NCBI GenBank assembly: GCA_025667525.1
Contig: CM046877.1
Location: 297,472,364-297,536,363, forward strand
DNA from: Glebionis coronaria
Taxonomy: Eukaryota; Streptophyta; Magnoliopsida; Asterales; Asteraceae
DNA length: 64,000 bases
Reading direction: 5' to 3'
The position numbers and the translations under genes were made by a program. Below, one piece after another: positions 1 through 10,460 of this stretch; the first letter of the stretch is position 1, and each line of letters opens with the position of its first letter. The notes beneath the pieces are model-generated. The model was not told the DNA's origin. It made no database searches and worked only from the letters and a program-made list of their open reading frames with translations.

Positions 1-929
1 TTTTTCAAAGTAAAAAAATAGGAGAATAAATTTGTTGTGTTCATGAATTAGCCTTCTGTCCAAATTTTGACTTGCAGAAGTTTGGTAGTTATCCACTTTT
101 GATCCCTGAATTCGTATTGCTCTATTTCAGAACAAGTCCTTAGTTGGTAATTTTAGTTAACTTTGTTTCATTTTTAGTCCATTTCGTTAAAGACTCTAAA
201 CAGGCCAGTAGTTCTCATGGATTTGTTATTGGATCTATTTTTTTTTTTATATTGGGCATGTTGAGATTCGTTAAATGTGTTACTGGGCAAAAGAGTTGAT
301 AGGCACATTTTGTACACTTTGGATTTAATCAAAGTTTCATACTTAGTTGTGTAAACGTTTGATTTACATTGTGTAAAAAAGAGTTTTCTGAAAGTTGATT
401 TTCATAAGAGGTAAATTTTAGATTTTTTAAAAATTGCAATTTCACTTTATAAAAATTGGCTAGTTAGAATTTTGTGGAAATCTTATAAAAAAATGGTTGG
501 ATAAAAATTAGTTAGAAATTTTATAAAAAGTTATTTACAATTTTATAAAAAAGTTTGTTAGAATTTTATAAAAGGGTAGTTGAAATTTTGTTAGAAATTA
601 GTTATATTTTTCAAGTTGGTTAATTAGTTAAATTTGTTAAACTTGTTGATTAGTTACATTCTTGTTATTTTGTTAGAATAACTGTTGAGTTTGTTACTTG
701 CTTGGTTTAATTGTACTTAATGCTTTAATTGTGGTACGTGCAATATGTTTGTAGTGTAGTACATATACGTAGTATCTAGATATTATTTTTACTTTTTTAC
801 TTGATTTGTGCCAATTAGAAATAGATTCCAAATATCAGTTAATACCAAGAACAATAAACGTACTTGCTTGTGATTTTTGATCAATTCGATAAGACCGAGA
901 GTAAAACGAACTTAAAAAGTGAGATATTA
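1..929. other. AT-rich unassigned sequence
   Basis: I see no gene here. The stretch is very AT-rich. Around 440-610 it contains an irregular series of TTTTATAAAAA-like units alternating with GTTAGAA, which looks like decayed tandem duplication. The copia fragment to the right loses similarity to its relative at 38-41 kb at about 930, so this is either the flank of that fragment or an unrelated insertion. Confidence 0.5.
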
Positions 930-1408
930 ATACTCTCATCTGCTGAAGCTTTAGCATATAGACATGACAAGTTATTAATCATTTTAATCCCTTGTTGATT
1001 GACATTATAAATGTCCTTATGTCTAGGTGTTCTAAATTCAATGAACTTATCCGTAGGTAACACATAGTCCTTACTCAAAACTAAGCATTCAGTATCAGTA
1101 AAAAGAACTTTATTTTTGTTGTCACACACTTGTGACATACTAAACAAGTTATAGTCAAGTTCTTTTACCAGAAAAACTTCATCAAACCTCAAGTTGTTAG
1201 TGATAAGAGTGCCTTTGCCTGATATGGTTCCAAATCCTCTTCCAAAGTATACTTTATCACCATCTAGAATAGGAGTAAAGTTTGTCAAATAATCTTCCTT
1301 TCCAGTCATATGCCTTGAGCATCCACTATCCCAATATCCATGATCATTAACCTGCTTTGGAATGCCCTGAACATAAAGAAAACAAATCAGTTTTATTTGG
1401 GAACCCAA
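930..1408 (-). pseudogene. Copia protease remnant (H)
   Basis: The translation includes the copia-type aspartic protease signature WDSGCSRHMTG with catalytic D in DSG, then the KEDYLTNFTPI and KELDYNLFSMSQVCD segments that precede the integrase zinc-binding region in this family. It aligns along its length with 38.7-39.1 kb in element D. Similarity stops after the KASADES segment, where D continues into LWHRRLGH; the remaining residues here are unrelated. The protease would process the Gag-Pol polyprotein in virus-like particles. No start codon belongs to this part; it was internal to a polyprotein. Confidence 0.8.
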
Positions 1409-2480
1409 GGCTTAGTATACTTGGATCCATTTGGTTGTTCAACAAGAATGTACTTGTTTCTTGTAACAACCCCCTGTTCATCCCTGTGAACCTTAAACAC
1501 CCAGTTTGTTCCAACATACTTCTTAAGATATTTAAACCTATTACAAGTCATGGAGACACCATTAAAAGTTGATGACTATTCTTTTTTTGGTCTCCATGTT
1601 ACGTTGGATGAAGCCTTAGATCCTTTTCCCTTAGGTGGTAAATACCTATTATTACTAGGTCTAACAATGGGTCTCACAGCTGCTAATTATGGAATTTTCA
1701 TACCAAACCTAGTTCTGTCAGCGGCTGGTTTTGCCTTGTCAGCGGATGAATTGTTCTTGTCAGCGTGTGAATTAGGGTTTGCTACAGGAACCCACTGTTT
1801 GTTAGACCAAGTGTTGGTCTTTTGGAAGGGTCTTTGGCCTTGGGTATTAGTTGCCTTTGAGAAGTAAGGAGATGGTCTAGTGACTTGAGGTCTAGGATGA
1901 ATATAAGGCTTTGGGCTGACCTGAGTTGACTTATTGTCAGCGGATGGTTTGTATCCGCTGACACACCTATAAGCCAAATGTGAGAAGCTCCCACATGAGT
2001 AACAAGCCTTTCTAGACATAACCTTAGGTCTAGGTTCATAAAATCCAGTCCTATTAACACTAGCTTGACTCTTTGGTGATATAGGTTTTCTATACATTTG
2101 AGCATACTTAACACTAGATTTGCTTTTAGCTTGTGAGCCAAGGTCAACAGGTTTTCCATTAGTAGGGTTAGTGATGAAAATGGGTTTAGGGTCAGTCTGT
2201 TCATCACTAAGAAGTCCTCCCTTAACAAAGAGAGTAGGATTGGCTTTCTTCCATAGGTCAAGGTCACCCTTTGCCTGTATTCCTCAACTGGTGTGAGCAC
2301 ATGTGGTGGAGGAGTAAATTCCTCCACTTGGAACTCTGGAATACCAGTCAAGGACAAGTCTTTCTTAGAAACCCCATAGAAGTCACCTGCTGGGGGTGGA
2401 ATAGCAGCATACTCCTTTGCATGCATCCCAATCCCAGACATGTCTTTAGGGTTTCTCTGTTCACTTATAACTTTTTCTAG
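1409..2480 (-). pseudogene. Copia gag C-terminal part with second zinc knuckle (H)
   Basis: This frame-broken stretch joins gag to protease. At 1966-2010 the minus strand encodes CYSCGSFSHLAYRC, a CX2CX4HX4C knuckle of the kind that binds retroelement RNA. Upstream, around 2240-2440, is the PPPAGDFYGV and VEEYRQ region that is also present in D. At 1718-1780 three consecutive 21-bp units encode seven-residue repeats containing S/H/A-A-D-K/R, a motif discussed under findings. At least two frames are needed to follow the protein, so it is not functional. Confidence 0.75.
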
Positions 2481-2639
2481 GGTTTGCTAGCTTTTTTAAA
2501 CTATTCAAATTTAATCCCTACATTCTCTTTAGCTTGAATGACCTCATCTAGCTTAAGTTTTAATTCATTATTAGCTTCTATTTAAGAAGCTTTTTCTTCA
2601 TAACTAAGTGTTGGATCCCTTTTTAGAACGGTTATTTGA

Positions 2640-3855
2640 TCTTTTAGATTAAATTCCATGTCCTTATATTCTTGCACCATCCCATCTGATTATGCAAGTC
2701 CCCTTTTGTTGTTTGAAATAGTGATATTTAACCCAAGAATATCATATTGTAACTTTAAAACTTCTTTGTTAAGCTTATCAGTATTAAGTCTACAACCCTT
2801 ACTACAAAAAGCGTCATCATATACCTCATTGTCTGATGAAGAAGAAGATCTGGCCATGATAGCATATTTGACATGCTCTTCATCTTTTTCAGCAACCAAA
2901 GCTTAATTCTCCACCTCATTCTTGTCCAGAAAGCTACAGTCAAATCCAACGCCATCAATTCCTTGCATGGCTACCATGGCTTTAGGTTCAGCATCTTCAA
3001 CCTTGATGATCTGTCTAGGATTCTATCCTCCATCATTCCTTTTGGGAGATCTACATTCTCTAGCAAAGTGTCCCATTCTATGACAATTGAAACACTCAAC
3101 TTTGGATTTATCAAATCCAACAGTCTTTTTGCTATTAAAAGTCATCTTCCTTCCAAATCTCTTGTTCCACCTACTCGCTCTTATACTGCTAAGAGCCATA
3201 TTCCACTTGATATCCATCTCCTCAAGATCAGTATCACTAATTTGCTAAAGTTCTTCAAAAGATATTGCAGATCCATTGGGCAAAGAAGCAATATAAGCAC
3301 ATACAATTCCTGCTGGCTTAAGATTTGGTGAAGTAAAGTTGTATGTGTCAGCGTCTGATGAGCCGTTGTCATGTGAAGTTTGTCCGCTGACAAAGCAAGA
3401 GTTGTCAGCGTCTGAGGAATCATTGTGAGAGATAAATGCCATGTTTCCAGAAGGTGTTTTACTTCCTTGTTTAAGCAGAACTTCAGGTTCTATGACCTTC
3501 AATTGATTGTAGATATCATCAAAAGTCATAGTCTTGTAAGCTTGTATGGCCAATATTGAATTTGCATGAATTTCCCAACCATCTCCAAGAGCACCAAGGA
3601 GAGCAGCATTAATGTCATCATCTTCAAATTCTTTAATCAGTCTCCATGAATGCTAGCTTGCTAGTAATGTCTTGAAGACGACTTCTCACTTCGCTTAACT
3701 TTTCATTAGGACGAGCTTTAAAAACAGTAAACTCCATTACCAGCTTCTTCTTCCTTTGTTTGAGAGTATCCTCATTACCACCATAGGTGATCTCAAAGGC
3801 TTCCCAAAGCTCTTTGGCAGATTCATACCTTCTGAATGTGTGTTGTAATCGTCAG
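2640..3855 (-). pseudogene. Copia gag remnant with first zinc knuckle (H)
   Basis: From right to left the minus strand encodes a UBN2/copia-type gag segment (YESAKELWEAF, then NEKLSEVRSRLQDITSKLAFM at about 3640-3850). Next comes VCAYIASLPNGSAISFEEL (about 3245-3305), then the nucleocapsid knuckle CFNCHRMGHFAREC (CX2CX4HX4C, about 3055-3095). Last is a serine-rich and probably coiled-coil segment (SSSSSDNEVYDDAFCSKGC, about 2780-2860). The order matches gag of D at 40.1-41.9 kb. Several stops and frame changes separate the blocks, and the gag N-terminus is missing at the junction with E. Confidence 0.8.
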
Positions 3856-4568
3856 CGGCCAAAATCCCTTTTGTGGGGATTGTTTGTGGTAATCGTCATT
3901 CTCAAATGAGGAGTGTTGATAAGGTAACTCCTCGAGGATAGGATTCGTATTTATAGCAAGAAAATCACCGGCCTCCTTACAAAATTCTTCATCATCACAA
4001 GAGTGAAATGAAGGAGGATCGATAATTCGGTCATTAATGTTCTCGAACCTTATGATGAAAAATAGGTTCATAAATGGAGTTCAAGAACGTTGTGAAAGTG
4101 TCATCATTCTCGTCATCACAAGAAATTTCCGACATGGAATCGTCATTCTCATTGGAAGATTTATCAAAGGGTAAATCCTCGGGAACGGATGATGGATTAT
4201 GAAGTATGCTCGATCTTGGCAAAATTACCATCTGGATCAAAGAAAGAGTCGATGTGAGCACCCTCTTGAGAAGATTTCTCAAAAGTCACAACCGTAGTCT
4301 TATAAGTCAAAGGACTAAGCTTAGGTGACCTTTCAATGATTGGTGAATTTGCCTTGATAATGGAAAAATCCTTAGCCTCAATAGATATTAGGCTAGGAGT
4401 GGAAGGCACTTCAATTGGATTAGAAGTATGGGCTTTAAAGTCATGGTCCTTCGAAGGTGGTGATAACAAGTCCATTTTGGTCATTTCCATGATGGAACTT
4501 ATGTTTTCCTCCGGAATTAGTTGGTCACTTGATTCGCCGAATAAATCCAAAAAGAGTCGTTCATACAT
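3856..4568 (-). pseudogene. Acidic extension after protease (E, truncated)
   Basis: The minus-strand frames carry Asp/Glu/Asn/Ser-rich protein, including DDENDDTFTTFLNS (about 4085-4125) and FHSCDDEEFCKEAGDFLAI (about 3955-4010). The FxxFLN element recalls FSEFLNTYF and FDTFLNTYF in the acidic extensions of A and B, so E probably had the same domain. It is split over three frames and ends at the junction with copia fragment H. The function is unknown. Confidence 0.5.
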
Positions 4569-5330
4569 TTAGGAATTCCTTTTTCAATTAAATAAACGTA
4601 TTCTCGATCATTAAAATCTCCATCTTGAAAACCGTTTAATTTAATCCTTTCAAAACATTCATCAAAACGTTTGTTTTCCGCTAAAGAAAAAATTCTTTTA
4701 AAAGTATTAGATTTTGGAACCTCGGTTTTGCTTTGATTATTTTGATCTTGGGATTTAGTCACGAAAAATTCCATCTTATCCTCCCAAAATCTCATAGTCA
4801 ATTTCCTACCAAAAACTTCGATTAAAGCACGAGCGGTCGATAAAAATGGTCTTCCTAAAATAATGGGGCATTTAAGGTCACACTTGTAGTCAGAAATGAC
4901 GAAGTCCACGGGAAAAGTGAAATTTCCAATCTTAACATAAACGTCCTCGGCTATACCGATTGGTGTAAGTGGAGTACAATTGGCTAACTCGATTGTCATG
5001 TTGGTAGGGATAATATTAGGCAATTTCATCAATTTCCAAAGAGAGAGGCATGAGACTGATGCTAGCACCTAAATCGGCAAGGGCTATACATCCCTAAATC
5101 TTGGGAAAATCACAAGGTAAAATAAATTGGCCCGGATCTTCTTCCTTTCTCGGCATATGCCTTTTAGGTTTTCGTAGAAGACTCGAAGCACAATTTTCTT
5201 CGAGGGTAACTTTGGTAAGGTCAATGAAACTCTCTTTGAGAATGGTGGATGGAATTTGAGGTACACGAGGATGTGCACTCTTTTTCGTGGTCACTACCTT
5301 ATTTTCCTCGACTTTTGAACATGAAGACGT
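4517..5330 (-). pseudogene. Athila-like aspartic protease remnant (E)
   Basis: The reading runs from CASSLLRKPKRHMPRKEEDPGQF through the active-site segment ADLGASISLMP (about 5045-5080, catalytic D in DLGAS) to CPIILGRPFLSTARALI (about 4825-4875), the flap-distal ILGRPF block typical of gypsy proteases. A stop (TAG at 5094-5096) lies just before the active site. A frame change falls in a CT dinucleotide run at about 5045-5060, where two bases appear to have been lost. The enzyme would have matured Gag in the virus-like particle. It belongs to the same polyprotein as the gag upstream. Confidence 0.8.
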
Positions 5331-5333
5331 TTT

Positions 5334-6989
5334 TTAGGTCGAGGGTAGAGACGAATGCACAACTTTGAAGTTATCAAGGGTAGGGGTAATCATACGACCT
5401 TTTCCATGAGACCTTGTGGCTTTCACTTGTTCCTTCCGGTTTGTTACGGTGTTACTAGGTAAAGCACTCGAAGACGAACTCGACGGTTTGTTCATAATAG
5501 CCGCAAACATGTTTTTAATTTCACTTTGATTTTGCTCAATACTATTATTTTTCCCTTTCAAAGTGGTGGAAAATTCGTTTTTCAAAGTACCAATTTGACC
5601 CTCTAATCTTCTCATATTATCCTCATTTGATTCCATGTATTTTTGAAAATCATTCGAAAAATCGCTCTGATTAGAATTAAAGTTTTCTTGGTTTTGATTA
5701 TCTCTTTGAAAATTGCCTTGATTTTGATTCCCGCTTGAAAATTTTCCTTGATTATTGTTGTTTTGAAAATTCGAGTTTTGTCCTTGATTAAAATTCCGGT
5801 TTTGATTGTTGTTGTTGTTAAAACCTCGATTTTGAAAACTCAAATTTTGACCTTGATTATAACCTCCTTGATTTCCTTGATTTGAAAAATTGTTTCCACG
5901 ATTAAAGTTATTGCCTTGATTGCTATAATTCGTTTCTGATGGACCGGCGTTGTTTTGATTAAAATTGTTGTTTCTATTTTTCGCATTAACGCTCGACGTT
6001 TGGCCATCCGTAGCCGCACACTCGTAATAATTATGAGGTCCACCACACAACGTACATGAAACCTCAACCGCTTTCACCGCAGCGTGAGCGTCTTTCTTTT
6101 GCATCTCAATTAAAAATGACGTAAACACATACGTCAATTTATCGACTTTCGCGTCAACTCTCTCAATGTCGCGATTAGAATTACTAATATTGGCGACATT
6201 GGCAACACTCGGTGTGCTACGGAGTTGAATAAACTTAGACCTATTCTCGATAATCATTAACGCGTCTTTTAGAGTTTTACACAAAAAGTTACCGCCCGTG
6301 GCGGAATTTAACAAATCTTGCTCGTGAAGATTAAGACCGTTGTAAAAAGTGTCGATTTGGTGCAACTCGGAAAATCCATGATGAGGACATTGCCTAAGCA
6401 ATTCCTTAAAACGATCTCACGCATCTCTAAACGATTTATTCGATTTTTGTTCAAATCTCGTGATCTCGTTTTTGAAAAACGTGGTCTTAGATGGTGGAAA
6501 CAAATGATTAACAAATTTGGAAACGAGATCGTCCCACGTAACTATAGAATTAGGTGGTTCTTTCTCGTACCAATCCTTGGCGGAGCCATCGAGTGAGTAA
6601 GGAAAAAGCATAAGCTTAATGACATCGGTGTCAACGTTCTTAAACTTGCTCGTAGCTAAAATACGATTAAAATTCCAAATGTGTTCGTGAGGATTATCCG
6701 CCTCATGACCCTTAAACTTTGTCGCTTGAATTAATGACAAAATTCCCGATTTTATTTCAAAATTTTCCGCTTCGATTGCGGGAATTACAATCGCGTCTCC
6801 ATAACCTTTGGTGTGTGCTTGGAGCAACTCCATTATCGTACGATTCTCGGCCATCTCGTCTCTAGTTTTAACAACGATATTAGTAACTAGAGTTTCTAAT
6901 ACACGTCTTCGTTGTTGATTCCTTCGATTTCGATTACGTCGATTCGACACGTTGTCAGAATTCGGATAATTCGCCGATCGAATGCGCAT
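5334..6989 (-). pseudogene. Athila-like gag remnant (E)
   Basis: Gag starts at the conserved MRIRS (compare MRTRS in A and B). It contains the retrotransposon gag core (HIWNFNRILATSKFKNVDTD...FPYSLDGSAKDWYE, about 6575-6720) and the DRFKELLRQCPHHGF segment. An Asn/Gln-rich stretch (5640-5990) follows the nucleocapsid knuckle CTLCGGPHNYYEC (CX2CX3HX4C, about 6025-6065). One TGA (6417-6419) interrupts an otherwise open frame where a Trp is expected (RDAWDRFK in relatives). Gag would coat the element RNA in cytoplasmic particles. With only one nonsense change across 550 codons, this is less decayed than its protease. Confidence 0.85.
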
Positions 6990-7773
6990 GCACTAAATGT
7001 AGAAATTAGGGGTAGCAACGAAGATCCTTTTTGGGGTTTATGAATTTTTGAAATTTTTTGGTTTTTGATTGTTTTTAAATTTTTTTTGGATTTTTTTGTA
7101 TTACATAGATAATCAATCTATAAAATCTATCCTCAAATCAAAGGTCTCTATTAGGGAATCCAAAGGAATGAAAGTAATTACGTGAAGTCAAAACCTTCGT
7201 TCGACTTTGAAACGTTGGTGGAATACCAAAACGTTTTGAGGGTTCAATTATATAAGCAAAGCAAATAAGATTATTAATACTTGAATTGGCAGACCCTTAA
7301 TTAATCGTCACTTTCTTAATACCCATAAGCGAGCGGAGAAAACGAGACAGCGTGAAGCACTTAAGAGACTTTTTTCTTTAGGTCGTGAAATACAACCGCC
7401 TTATACCCACCTTATAGTTTGTATTAATTAAGATTAAATCAATTAAGCATATTTATCTATTTTGCCTTAAACTTCTCTTTGATCGATACACCCAAAAATT
7501 ACCGGAACGCTAATTAATGGGGTGCGTTTTCACGTGTATTTGGATAAATTTTATGAATTAATTGTTCTACGTATAGACTATACAGTATTCACAAGAAAAA
7601 TAAAAACGAATTTGTGTTAATAGAGTTCTATTTAACACTAATTATTTTTATGGCTATTATAGTTGTAGAAAAATAAAAATGAGTGTGTACAATATAAACA
7701 CTTCCCAAAATGGAAGGTCAAAAACGCGCACTACCCAAACAAATACGTAATAATAATGGCAACCAACACACTT
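6990..7773 (-). other. Leader of element E
   Basis: This is untranslated sequence between the primer-binding site and the gag ATG. No ORF or recognisable motif was seen beyond AT-rich sequence. Its length of about 780 bp is much longer than the leaders of A (about 230 bp) and C (about 140 bp). Confidence 0.6.
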
Positions 7774-7790
7774 CCCCGGCAGCGGCGCCA
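7774..7790 (-). other. Primer-binding site, tRNA-Asp type (E)
   Basis: The minus strand reads TGGCGCCGCTGCCGGGG. This matches the 3' end of plant tRNA-Asp (complement TGGCGCCGTTGCCGGGG) except for one base. It lies three bases from the putative LTR end (CAATCA). It primes minus-strand DNA synthesis. Confidence 0.85.
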
Positions 7791-7793
7791 TAA

Positions 7794-8870
7794 TGATTGG
7801 AGTATTTGTATACTTTCTTTTAGGAAAAATAATTTACAAATGGCAAAGTATTAGTTTTCACATTTAGAAAAACACAAAAACCGACAAATGGGTTCGTTCT
7901 CTAAGGAAGTGTGATTGTGTGAGCCAAGTTAAAAACGTCTTTGGATTAGTTCGTTTTTGTGAGAAAAGAGAGAAAATTAAAGACGGATTATGCTAACATA
8001 AAACTTCGACGAATACACGTTTTCACGCGAATCGAGACGTAAAAATAAATATTATCTAGAAAATTAACAAAAATTTCAAATAAATCCTAAAAAATATAAC
8101 TAAGGTTGAAAAATTAACAAAACTTCTTGAACACTCTTTAATTATTTATTATTAAATTTTAAAATCTAATTAAAAACCTAAAATACAAAATAATTAAGAA
8201 AAAGCCCAAACAAAGATTTTATCAATTGTAAACTCAATTATATTTATTTAATGCTAAAAAGTATTTTTTTTAAAACAATTTTAACTATTTTTTGTGGAAT
8301 TTATAAAAACAGAAATTAAATTAATGATTAAAAATAAAAAGAAATGGGAAAAATCTAAACTTCTTTCTAAAATCTAAAATGTATACTAGTTAAAGGAAAA
8401 AAATAAGTCGGGCGTGAAAAACAAACTAAATAAGCCATGAAAGTCTTAATAAGCCACGACTTATTATTTAAGCCAAGAAATGAAAATAGGTTAAGTAGAA
8501 AACGGGGAAAAGTCTAACAAGAAAAAGCCATCTAGATCACTAGTAAGACATCTTACTCATGTTCAGCAGGTCGCATGTCGTAGGTTCGAGCCCAAGCTAG
8601 CCTTGTTTTTTGTAATTTTTTTTATTTTTTTTATGGAACAATTACAACCCCAATAAGCAGTGGCTTATTGGGGAGGTGAGATAACCAATAAACAACAAAG
8701 ATGTATTAGATTATCTTTGTTATATGTTATAACATTTGTGTTCTCACATTAATCAACTTCAATTTTAAATAAAATTGAACCTTAATCTATTGTAACCTCT
8801 AAAACTTAACTAAAGTTGTTGTTATCTAAAAAAAAATTCACCCTTTGTCAAGATACTCTTTGTGAGTATG
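7794..8870 (-). repeat. Probable 5' LTR of element E
   Basis: This is the sequence beyond the primer site. On the minus strand it ends in CAATCA, as expected of an LTR 3' end. No second copy is in the window, so the far boundary is not determined. It includes a perfect 11-bp-stem inverted repeat (8648-8673) and a tRNA-like B-box (8582-8592). Confidence 0.4.
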
Positions 8871-9245
8871 TTTCTCTTTTTGCAACCATAGCTTAATCTA
8901 ATGCTATTAGAGGTAAAAATCTAAGATTGCTTAATTTTGAAAAAGTCTAGTCTTTTCTCAAAACTTTCTAAAAATCGGATTTTTTCCACTGGGGGCGGCT
9001 TAATAAATGTCGTGCGTCTCAATATATATATTGAACCGCAGGTTCTTTTAAAGAACCGCGGACAGCAAGACAAATTTTGGCTCGTTTTTAGTCTTTCTTC
9101 TTTGACCTCAGTCTTTTTCAAGATTCTTTGTTTGCCTATTTTGGTTAAACATCCCTTGAAACCTTTTAATTTTCTTTCTATTCTTTACCTTGTCTATTTT
9201 CTTTAAATCTTCTCATTTTGGGAGTTCTCTTTCTCATCCCTCCCA
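8871..9245 (+). promoter_or_regulatory. Upstream region with GAACCGC inverted repeats
   Basis: Positions 9033-9059 hold GAACCGC, then GGTTC and GAACCGC, including a near-perfect palindrome (GGTTCTTT-T-AAAGAACC, 9041-9057). Paired GCGGTTC/GAACCGC motifs also sit just upstream of TATA boxes in the two F-family LTRs (28643-28707 and 30254-30318). This region may therefore be a diverged LTR or promoter of a related element. It is followed by a pyrimidine-rich stretch and the ORF start at 9246. Confidence 0.35.
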
Positions 9246-9808
9246 ATGTCTTCTTCTTCTAACCTTAACCTTGACATATCTTTATCACAACCTTCTAAAC
9301 CCAAAGCTTCTTCTTCTAAGCTTTCTAAGAAACCAAAAATCTCCGTTCGACCCGTTTGGATCAAAAGAACAAGGATCATCATGATTCCTCTTCTCCCAAA
9401 TATTGAAAGACTTCTTCTTTCTCTCCGAGTATTGGAATGAGACTTTTTCAATCAATCCAATTACCGGAGAAAGAGAAGGTCTTCCACCACCACCTAAACC
9501 TTGCAACATACCTCATCTCAATGACCTTTCTTTTTTCCCTAACCTCACATGACATTGTGAAAACCTCTTTTATCCTCAATCTCCTTCTCCACCACCACCT
9601 TCTTATTTTGATGCCCCCCCCCATCAAACGACTTTGTTTTGCATCAGGAAGCTCGTGTGCATGTTTTCGATTTCAACAAATTGAACTTGCTCATGTTTAT
9701 GACAAGTTAAATTTTCTTGAATTTCTTCTCACTCGACCTCCTCTCAAAGTATTTGTTCCCTTGAGAAAATCTTCAAATGATGCCTCATCATCTTATTTTA
9801 CCAATTAA
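9246..9808 (+). pseudogene. Decayed Ser/Pro/Lys-rich ORF of unknown identity
   Basis: An ATG at 9246, after a pyrimidine-rich leader, opens MSSSSNLNLDISLSQPSKPK and runs through KKPKISVRPVWIK. The protein-like signal then moves to other frames: EYWNETFSINPITGEREGLP at about 9425-9485 and QEARVHVFDF near 9648-9678. It finishes as FVPLRKSSNDASSSYFTN before a stop at 9806. At least two frameshifts are needed, and I do not recognise the family. Since F1's 3' LTR lies downstream (once B is removed), it could be an extra ORF near the 3' end of F1. That is a guess. Confidence 0.4.
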
Positions 9809-10325
9809 AGCATACTTTATGTTCTAATTGTTTGAGTCAAATAAAAACCTAAGGAATCTTGAAAGACTATCTCTACTAGAATAGTTTATGCTTATGTTGT
9901 TTATTTTCAATATTTGTTGTCTTAATATTCATATTGTGTGTATGAATATTATCCTTGTATGCTCTTTCATATTTTTGTAATATGATTGATATGTGTGTTA
10001 TTTCTTGTTTTGCTAATTCTTTATCACACATATTGTTGAGAGTTGATTATGGTTAAAATTTACAATTTTTTGGGGTGATTCCAACAATTCAAAGTTTTTA
10101 ACCCTTTGACATACTATCATTACAATTGGTATGGATGTTTCTTTTCTACCTTTATTCCATCAATTGAGAATTGATCTTGTCAAAACACTCTCTTTGGACA
10201 TACTTAGCAAATACTTTCTTCTAATTTGAGATTTATTTTCTTCCTCCCTTTCAAGTCCCTTAGTAGGTAGTGACTATAATATATACGTTGGTGTTTATTT
10301 TCTTTCTACTAACATTTGTATGTAG
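9809..10325. other. Non-coding stretch, probably F1 internal region
   Basis: I see no ORF or motif here. It is AT-rich and ends at the TSD of element B. Removing B joins it to 28031-28247, which leads into a polypurine tract and LTR. Confidence 0.4.
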
Positions 10326-10330
10326 CTTGT
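10326..10330. repeat. Target-site duplication of B (left), CTTGT
   Basis: CTTGT precedes the first base of the 5' LTR (TGATAGGTG) and recurs at 28026-28030 immediately after the 3' LTR. This fixes both ends of element B. Confidence 0.9.
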
Positions 10331-10460
10331 TGATAGGTGTGAAAACACCCATCCTTTTACCACTTAATTATAATAATAACCAAGCCTAAACGTGTATTTA
10401 ATGTCGTAAAAGTCGGAATTATGCGTGGTTTGTATTCTTGTTGTGATTTAGGACCAAAAG

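Larger units (their letters stand above)
930..3855 (-). mobile_element. Truncated Ty1/copia fragment (H): gag to protease
   Basis: The minus strand reads as the first third of a copia polyprotein, in the order gag, first zinc knuckle, coiled-coil-like segment, second zinc knuckle, protease. It is clearly related to element D at 30.6-42.5 kb but diverged. There is no LTR, primer site, integrase core or reverse transcriptase. The right end breaks inside gag (start of the YESAKELW segment) and abuts Athila-like element E. The left end breaks just after the protease, at the start of the GAG-pre-integrase region. Stops and frameshifts are frequent, so this is a dead relic. The end points are good to about 15 bp. 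Confidence 0.8.
3856..8870 (-). mobile_element. Truncated Athila-like Ty3/gypsy element (E)
   Basis: On the minus strand the order is a probable 5' LTR (7794 rightwards), a tRNA-Asp-type primer site (7774-7790), a leader of about 780 bp, gag (from 6989), protease and an acidic extension cut off near 3856. There is no reverse transcriptase, integrase or 3' LTR. The right LTR limit could not be fixed because there is no partner copy or TSD; 8870 is a guess. The gag-pro-acidic arrangement resembles elements A and B. Two stops and at least two frameshifts show that it is dead. Confidence 0.7.

Noticed and set aside
1550..1867. Plus-strand ORF of 105 codons in fragment H
   Set aside because: It is antisense to the gag/protease linker; the Leu- and Ala-rich reading comes from the 21-bp repeat on the other strand.
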